From Ammoniphilus sp. CFH 90114 (GTDB taxonomy: Bacteria > Bacillota > Bacilli > Aneurinibacillales > RAOX-1): a DNA stretch of 64,000 nt. The notes under the pieces were generated by a model. That model was not told where the DNA came from, did not search any database, and worked only from the letters and a program-made list of their open reading frames with translations. Below, piece after piece: positions 59,184 to 64,000 of the stretch (position 1 is the stretch's first letter; each line of letters begins with the position of its first letter). The DNA lies in assembly GCF_004123195.1 (NCBI RefSeq), contig NZ_SDLI01000002.1, forward strand, positions 267-64,266. Reading direction: 5' to 3'. Both the position numbers and the translations under genes were made by a program.

Positions 59184-59783
59184 TTGATCAACCATTTCTA
59201 TTTAATACGTCATGGAGAAACAGACTGGAACAAATGGAAGAAGCTTCAAGGGCATACAGATATTCCTTTAAATAAGCAGGGAGTAATACAAGCTGATCAA
59301 GTCGCTAAGAGATTGTCGACACTACCTCTTCAACTTATCTGTAGCAGTGATTTATTGCGTGCACGGCAAACGGCTGAACAAGTCAGCAGATATCATATAA
59401 ACGTACCCTTTATTCAAGTTCATGATTTTAGAGAGCGTAACTACGGTCAATGGGAAGGTCTAGATTATGAAGAAATAAGAAAAAACTACCCAGACTATGA
59501 ACCAGGTCAGCACGTAGGTGGAAAGTATGGTATTGAAACATTGGAGGCTATGCAAGACCGGGCGGTAAACAAGCTTAAGGACCTTAGTCAACGCTATCCT
59601 AATTCGCATATTGCAGTGATTAGTCACGGTGGATTAATTAATGCTCTCTTATTGTTGTTTAGTGATGGAACCTTTGGTACAGGAAAGACCAAATTAAGTA
59701 ATACAGCGTTTAATCATATTTCTTTTCAGCATGGCAAGTGGACGGTTCATACAGTCAATGATTCCACCCATCTAGAACAATAA
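59184..59783 (+). CDS. Histidine phosphatase family protein (PhoE/GpmB-like)
   Basis: 199 aa phosphoglycerate-mutase-like phosphatase: LIRHGETDWN holds the nucleophilic His, with RERNYGQWEG and the second catalytic His in VISHGGLIN. TTG start with AAGGGGTAA upstream; there is no other start before the catalytic motif. The substrate cannot be told from sequence. 23 bp before the diguanylate cyclase gene. Confidence 0.9.
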   Translation: MINHFYLIRHGETDWNKWKKLQGHTDIPLNKQGVIQADQVAKRLSTLPLQLICSSDLLRARQTAEQVSRYHINVPFIQVHDFRERNYGQWEGLDYEEIRKNYPDYEPGQHVGGKYGIETLEAMQDRAVNKLKDLSQRYPNSHIAVISHGGLINALLLLFSDGTFGTGKTKLSNTAFNHISFQHGKWTVHTVNDSTHLEQ

Positions 59784-59806
59784 AGGTAGGAAAAGAGGGC
59801 TAGCTT

Positions 59807-61621
59807 GTGAATGCATACCCCGACATTTATTCAGAAACAGGTTTCGAACATAGGCTACTCACTAAGGAAGAACAACTCGTTGATGCCTTTAAAAATCTGA
59901 AAGACCGAGTAACTCCTGAACGTTTTATTGCGTCTTCGGGATTTTTCTTTCTTATTAACGCAAGTCGCACTGTGATTAACAGTACCTCAATAGGACCTGC
60001 GACTAACTTGTACCCATTAGAAGAACTCAAGTGGGACGGGGAGGATTTATGGTTTCAAGTCATTCATGCCGAAGAATCCGCATATAGTGTGGCAACGGCT
60101 TTCTTGATGAACATTGAAGAACAGTCCTATCATATCGGGATACAAGGGGATGGTATTTTTCCTAAGGAAGCGATGATCAGCTTTTTACAAGGGTTCATGG
60201 TTTCCATTGATGTTCAACTAGAACAAATGCGCACACATGAAATGCTGTTCCACATCACCAAGAAGATCCATTCTTCCATTGACGTTGATGAGGTTTTGCC
60301 TTCTATCGTCAATAATATCCGCATGTTATTCCCTACAATGAAGGTAGACCTATGGCTTTCCCATGATTCTTCCACGACGATGCCCTTCAAAACTTTCAAT
60401 TTCAATATGAATGAGGATGAGGTTAGTTTACGGGCATTTATGGAAGGGAAAGTGATCATACGTGAATATGACCAATCGGAGAATGGCAGAAGGATCACCT
60501 TGGCTGCTCCGTTGCGAGGAAAGCAAGGGATTTACGGAATCTTAGAGATGTATTCCGACCAACCTGTCCAAATGACCTCTAAAGATATTGAATACATTAC
60601 GATCCTTGCAGACACAGCAGGGAATGCCTTTGAAAATGCTCAGTTGTACCAACAGTCTCAAAAATTAATTCGCGAACTACTTCTCATTAATGGAATGGCT
60701 AAACAATTAAATAGAAGTCTGAATCTGAAGGATATTTTGCAGTTTGTGTTGGACAAGCTTATGGAGACTTATCATGCGGAGTATTGTGTGATTCTTCAGC
60801 GAATTCCTCAGGAGGAAAATTTTACAGTCCTTGCCTCAACGAACGCGGATCATAATGGGTTAGAGGTACCAGCAACGGATGGAGAGTTAGCAAAGATTCT
60901 TCATATGAAAGAAGCTGTTATACTTTCTGATTATCAAGTGGAAGAAGACGGTTCCACCTTTCTTATGCCGTTCCGTTCGTTATTAGGAGTGCCTTTGTTT
61001 AATGGGCAAGAAATAGAAGGAGCCATATTCGTTTCAGATTGTCATCCCAACTCTTTTACCTTTGATGACTTTAAACTTCTCGAAATTCTGGCCCAGCATG
61101 TTAATATGGCGATTCGCAATGCATCTCTTCATAATGAAGTAGAGAGAATGGTGATCACAGATACCTTAACCGATTTATACAACCGGAAATTTCTTAATGA
61201 TCACGTGTCGTACTCTGTGAAGCAGGATAAACAAGGGGCCCTCATTTTGATGGATATTGATTATTTTAAGAGAGTGAATGATACGTATGGTCATCAAGTG
61301 GGCGACGAGATCTTAATTCAAGTTTCGGAGATTATAAAGACAAGTGTAAGAAAAACTGATATCGCCTCAAGGTGGGGAGGAGAAGAGCTAGCTGTTTATC
61401 TACCTGGACAAACTTTAGAAACAGCGCTTGAAGTATCTGAACGAATACGCTCCAGAATCGAACATCAAACAAAGCCAAAAGTGACAATCTCTTTAGGAAT
61501 TGCAGCATGGAGAGAGGATTTAGGTGAGGAAACGGTTGAGTCTTTGTTTAACTCGGCAGATATGGCCCTCTACGAAGCGAAGAGAAATGGACGTAATCAA
61601 TGTCGTGTAGCTGGTATTTAA
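59807..61621 (+). CDS. dgcP: GAF-GGDEF diguanylate cyclase, DgcP-like
   Basis: 604 aa soluble protein with GAF-like sensor domains (about 125-270 and 300-445) and a C-terminal GGDEF domain. The active-site loop reads RWGGEELAVYLPG (GGEEL; the usual last residue is Phe) near residue 524, and an inhibitory I-site RKTD lies five residues before it, so it is likely an active, product-inhibited c-di-GMP synthase. Position between rpsD and refZ matches DgcP (YtrP) of B. subtilis. GTG start. Confidence 0.9.
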   Translation: MNAYPDIYSETGFEHRLLTKEEQLVDAFKNLKDRVTPERFIASSGFFFLINASRTVINSTSIGPATNLYPLEELKWDGEDLWFQVIHAEESAYSVATAFLMNIEEQSYHIGIQGDGIFPKEAMISFLQGFMVSIDVQLEQMRTHEMLFHITKKIHSSIDVDEVLPSIVNNIRMLFPTMKVDLWLSHDSSTTMPFKTFNFNMNEDEVSLRAFMEGKVIIREYDQSENGRRITLAAPLRGKQGIYGILEMYSDQPVQMTSKDIEYITILADTAGNAFENAQLYQQSQKLIRELLLINGMAKQLNRSLNLKDILQFVLDKLMETYHAEYCVILQRIPQEENFTVLASTNADHNGLEVPATDGELAKILHMKEAVILSDYQVEEDGSTFLMPFRSLLGVPLFNGQEIEGAIFVSDCHPNSFTFDDFKLLEILAQHVNMAIRNASLHNEVERMVITDTLTDLYNRKFLNDHVSYSVKQDKQGALILMDIDYFKRVNDTYGHQVGDEILIQVSEIIKTSVRKTDIASRWGGEELAVYLPGQTLETALEVSERIRSRIEHQTKPKVTISLGIAAWREDLGEETVESLFNSADMALYEAKRNGRNQCRVAGI

Positions 61622-61636
61622 GAGGCGAGGAATTAA

Positions 61637-61681
61637 GACCCGTACCCACTATTATAAAGTGGTACGGGTCCTCGCTTTTTC
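61637..61681 (+). terminator. Terminator of the dgcP gene
   Basis: GACCCGTACC.ACT/AGTGGTACGGGTC stem with outer GCGAGG/CCTCGC pairing possible, followed by TTTTTC. Confidence 0.88.
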
Positions 61682-61697
61682 GAGAAAATTACTCTAG

Positions 61698-62519
61698 TTA
61701 CTCTTTAATACTATCTAAGATGAGAGAATACATGAGCGGATTATGATCAGAAATAAGGGAAGTCTCAGTGAAAACGCCTTCAAAAACGAAGTCTTTTGTA
61801 TGAAAAATATAATCTAGTTGTGTTCTTTTCTTATTGTGTTGATAGGTTATGACGTCCAATTGTTTCTCGAAAACCGGATCGATGTACAGTGAGCGTATAG
61901 ACTGAATGGGAACTTCCATAGGGCTGGAATTGAAATCTCCTAGCAGCAGCTTAGGACTATTCTTCATGGACATTGTTGATGCTAAAGAAGAAATTTGTGC
62001 TGTTCTCTCTTTTGTGGTTAGGCCAAGGTGTGTGGTATAAACATCGATGGCCCTTGTACCTGTATTTATCTGTGCTCGCAAAAGTCCTCTGTTCTCAAGA
62101 CTACTGGGTAAAAGATGCCGTTCAAAATCAGTGATGGGGAATTTGCTTAAAATGGCATTGCCATAAGATCCAATAAGGAAGTTCTGATTAGGAACAAATA
62201 AATAATTCATCTGAAGGAGATCGCCTAATATCTTGGTCTGGTTCAGAAAGTGAGATCGAGGGAGTCGGAAGTCAACTTCTTGTAAAGCAATGATATCTGG
62301 GTTCATAGCTCTAATCTGCTCTGCGATGGTTGACAGATGAACATCTCCGTTATCTGTTCTGGCCCCGCGAATGTTGTAAGTCATGACACGGATCGTCTTC
62401 GCTTCGTTAAAACCATAGTGAATCTGATTCTTAACAGTACAGATACCGGATGAGATATAAAGGGGAAGAAGGATAGTTAAAGATATAAAGAGAATAAATA
62501 AGTCCTTTTTCTTCATCAT
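61698..62519 (-). CDS. Exported endonuclease/exonuclease/phosphatase-family protein
   Basis: 273 aa EEP-fold phosphodiesterase with all metal and catalytic motifs: RVMTYNIRGA, IIALQEVDFR, TTHLGLT, LLLGDFNSSP and SDHNPLMYS. Residues 1-25 form a signal peptide or anchor. Substrate may be DNA, a sugar phosphate or a lipid head group; this cannot be decided. A similar secreted EEP protein often stands alone in Bacillales. Confidence 0.9.
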   Translation of the reverse strand: MMKKKDLFILFISLTILLPLYISSGICTVKNQIHYGFNEAKTIRVMTYNIRGARTDNGDVHLSTIAEQIRAMNPDIIALQEVDFRLPRSHFLNQTKILGDLLQMNYLFVPNQNFLIGSYGNAILSKFPITDFERHLLPSSLENRGLLRAQINTGTRAIDVYTTHLGLTTKERTAQISSLASTMSMKNSPKLLLGDFNSSPMEVPIQSIRSLYIDPVFEKQLDVITYQHNKKRTQLDYIFHTKDFVFEGVFTETSLISDHNPLMYSLILDSIKE

Positions 62520-62681
62520 AGACTTCTCCTGTTGTAGTTGAACGTTTGTTTATCTAAGAATAACAAATTAACAGAATAATTAAAATCATAAAGTTTTTTG
62601 AAAATTATAGAAAAAATCACAAAATTGTATGTACTCTTTATGTGGTTATGGAATAAAATAGAAGGGAGGAGGTGAGACACA

Positions 62682-63038
62682 TTGGAAAGGATTTTATATC
62701 GAATAGAAAACGCTTTCATTATGGTGGTTGCTTTTTATGTCTTTCTGATATATGGCACCACTTGGACCGGGTTCCTCATCTTTTTGGCCCTTCCTAAACT
62801 GCTTCACTTGCTTCCGTCTGCCTGGCTAAAAAATAAGGTATATGAATTAGTTCACCGTACTTTGGTATCATTGTTGCATTCCTATTCGATCGCGGTAATC
62901 GTTGCCTTATTCACCTTTTTATTTCTTGACCTTGTTTTATGGTCAATATTGGGGTGGATCATACACATTGCTATCGATCGAGTGATAAAATATAGAGAGA
63001 AAGACGTCCCACATCCGTTATTCCAGACTAGAGGGTAA
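62682..63038 (+). CDS. Small membrane protein, DUF4260-like
   Basis: 118 aa with three to four membrane helices. The end IIHIAIDRVIKYRE resembles the H-x-G-x-D-R...KY tail of DUF4260 proteins, a weak match. TTG start with an excellent SD (GGAGGAGGTGAG). It lies 32 bp before refZ on the same strand. Function unknown. Confidence 0.75.
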   Translation: MERILYRIENAFIMVVAFYVFLIYGTTWTGFLIFLALPKLLHLLPSAWLKNKVYELVHRTLVSLLHSYSIAVIVALFTFLFLDLVLWSILGWIIHIAIDRVIKYREKDVPHPLFQTRG

Positions 63039-63070
63039 GGTCGGGAGAAAGAATTAAGGGGGATTACATC

Positions 63071-63700
63071 GTGAGCAGAACGGCTAATCGCACGAAGGTG
63101 CATATTTTACGAGCAGCGATTGAACTTTTTTCAGTTCAAGGTTTCGGCAGTACATCCATTAGAGAAATTGCCGAAGCAGCTAAGGTCAATGCGGCCCTCG
63201 TAAGCTATCATTTTAAAAATAAACAGGGTGTTTTGGAATCGATCATGGTTGATTATTTTGAGAAACTCTTTTTTGAACTAGAGGCTGATCAGAGTGGACA
63301 AGCTGAGGACCGTGACAGCTTTGCCGATTTAATGAGAGTAGTTGATATTGTAATTGGCTATCAATGTAAGAACTTAGAAGTGTCACGGATCATTCAACGT
63401 GAACTCAGTGTGGATTCTATGCTCATACGTGAAGTGATGAGTACATATATTGCTAAATTAAAAGCCAACTTTTCTCTTCACCTTGAGAGAGGAATTGAAG
63501 CAGGACAGTTTCGCCAGGACCTTGAGGTGGATATGCAGATCATTCACATGATGAGCAGCATTTTCTTCCCATACTTTAATCCTCAAATTATTAGAGAAGT
63601 GTTCTATGTCGAACCGCTAGACGACAATTATCGGGAAGAATACGTAAGATATTTGTCGAAAATATGGTTCTCTCAATTAAAAAATGATGAAATATGTTGA
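63071..63700 (+). CDS. refZ: TetR-like DNA-binding protein RefZ
   Basis: 209 aa TetR-fold protein: KVHILRAAIELFSVQGFGSTSI, then REIAEAAKVNAALVSYHFKNK as the helix-turn-helix. In B. subtilis RefZ binds chromosomal motifs near the origin and regulates FtsZ ring placement at sporulation onset. The call rests on sequence resemblance and the position after dgcP. GTG start with AAGGGGGA. Confidence 0.82.
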   Translation: MSRTANRTKVHILRAAIELFSVQGFGSTSIREIAEAAKVNAALVSYHFKNKQGVLESIMVDYFEKLFFELEADQSGQAEDRDSFADLMRVVDIVIGYQCKNLEVSRIIQRELSVDSMLIREVMSTYIAKLKANFSLHLERGIEAGQFRQDLEVDMQIIHMMSSIFFPYFNPQIIREVFYVEPLDDNYREEYVRYLSKIWFSQLKNDEIC

Positions 63701-63734
63701 AAAAAGTTTCTGGTCAAGCAGGAACTTTTTTTAT
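63700..63734 (+). terminator. Terminator of refZ
   Basis: AAAAAAGTTTCTG/CAGGAACTTTTTT stem (one G-T) followed by TTATTG, starting at the stop codon. Confidence 0.85.
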
Positions 63735-63812
63735 TGAAAAAGAAATATAAAAGGTAAGCCAAATTTGGCTATAGATGACATGTATTTACTTTGATTCGAG
63801 GGAGAATTACCA

Positions 63813-64000
63813 ATGGTTTCCATAATGCGAAAATCTTTGATTTTACTATATACAAGTGTAATGTTGTTGACCACGGCTGTAGCTGCTGAGTCGTTTCCAT
63901 CCAAGACGGATGCAATTGTGCAAGACCATGAAAGTGTCATGGATACGTCACAAGTTAAACAGCTAGGAGAAATTATTGTTAAACTACCGGAAAAATATAA
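63813..64000 (+). CDS. Exported protein, N-terminal part only, possibly TPM domain
   Basis: The gene runs off the window. GAGGGAGAA precedes ATG 63813; a second ATG lies at 63825. A signal peptide (SLILLYTSVMLLTTAVAA) is followed by VQDHESVMDTSQVKQLGEII, which resembles the start of TPM-domain proteins (YgcG family), a weak match because only 62 residues are visible. Confidence 0.65.
   Translation, partial: MVSIMRKSLILLYTSVMLLTTAVAAESFPSKTDAIVQDHESVMDTSQVKQLGEIIVKLPEKY

Noticed and set aside
1-64000. Prophage, insertion sequence or conjugative element
   Set aside because: No transposase, integrase, phage structural (other than the encapsulin) or conjugation genes were found. The HK97-fold protein is an encapsulin with a tagged cargo, not a capsid remnant.

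Overview
The window is low-GC Firmicutes DNA, most likely from an aerobic, spore-former-type member of the Bacillales. The evidence is strong GGAGG-type ribosome binding sites, frequent TTG and GTG starts, sigma-A promoters, a T-box in front of tyrS, an S4 leader in front of rpsD, and orthologues of SftA, CcpA, AcuBC, AcsA, DgcP and RefZ. I cannot name the species; a Paenibacillaceae/Ammoniphilus/Brevibacillus-like organism would fit.

Layout. 1-3.1 kb: tRNA-Met, tRNA-Trp, a cluster of degenerate AGCGGAA..TTCCG palindromes and sftA. 3.1-7.3 kb: an L,D-transpeptidase and a TAXI-type TRAP transporter with its DUF1850 partner. 7.3-11.6 kb: moaC, moaB, a small protein and lutABC (lactate oxidation). 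11.6-14.1 kb: a gene behind a Fur-box-like operator, then an encapsulin with an IMEF-type iron-storage cargo. 14.1-18.6 kb: an HxlR regulator, an S-layer-homology protein with four tandem repeats, a small HtrA-like protease and small proteins. 18.7-41.5 kb: isocitrate lyase, two paralogous Crp/Fnr regulators and a large aromatic amino acid catabolic region. 41.7-46.3 kb: small proteins, a VanZ-like protein and a partial peptide ABC importer. 46.4-64 kb: core genes in an arrangement recalling the Bacillus subtilis ccpA-acu-acsA-tyrS-rpsD-dgcP-refZ neighbourhood.

The catabolic region encodes nearly all of a route from N-formylkynurenine to central metabolism: KynB and KynU give anthranilate; an HpaB-type anthranilate 3-monooxygenase gives 3-hydroxyanthranilate; then ring cleavage, ACMS decarboxylase, semialdehyde dehydrogenase, deaminase, tautomerase, oxalocrotonate decarboxylase, hydratase, aldolase and acylating acetaldehyde dehydrogenase give pyruvate and acetyl-CoA. 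A DctPQM TRAP transporter, a PaaX-family regulator and an arylamine N-acetyltransferase accompany it. No tryptophan 2,3-dioxygenase and no kynurenine monooxygenase are present in the window. The flavin reductase expected to serve the monooxygenase is a wreck with two internal deletions.

The most interesting signal is regulatory. Four promoters (monooxygenase operon, TRAP operon, paaX-like gene, N-acetyltransferase) each carry a GTTAA-N4-TTAAC-like palindrome whose centre lies exactly 29.5 nt before the first base of the -10 hexamer. That is the class II activator position of Crp/Fnr proteins, and two unusual Crp/Fnr proteins are encoded beside the monooxygenase. This suggests an undescribed Crp/Fnr-controlled anthranilate/kynurenine regulon. 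A separate perfect palindrome sits on the -35 of the kynU operon, next to a divergent tetR gene.
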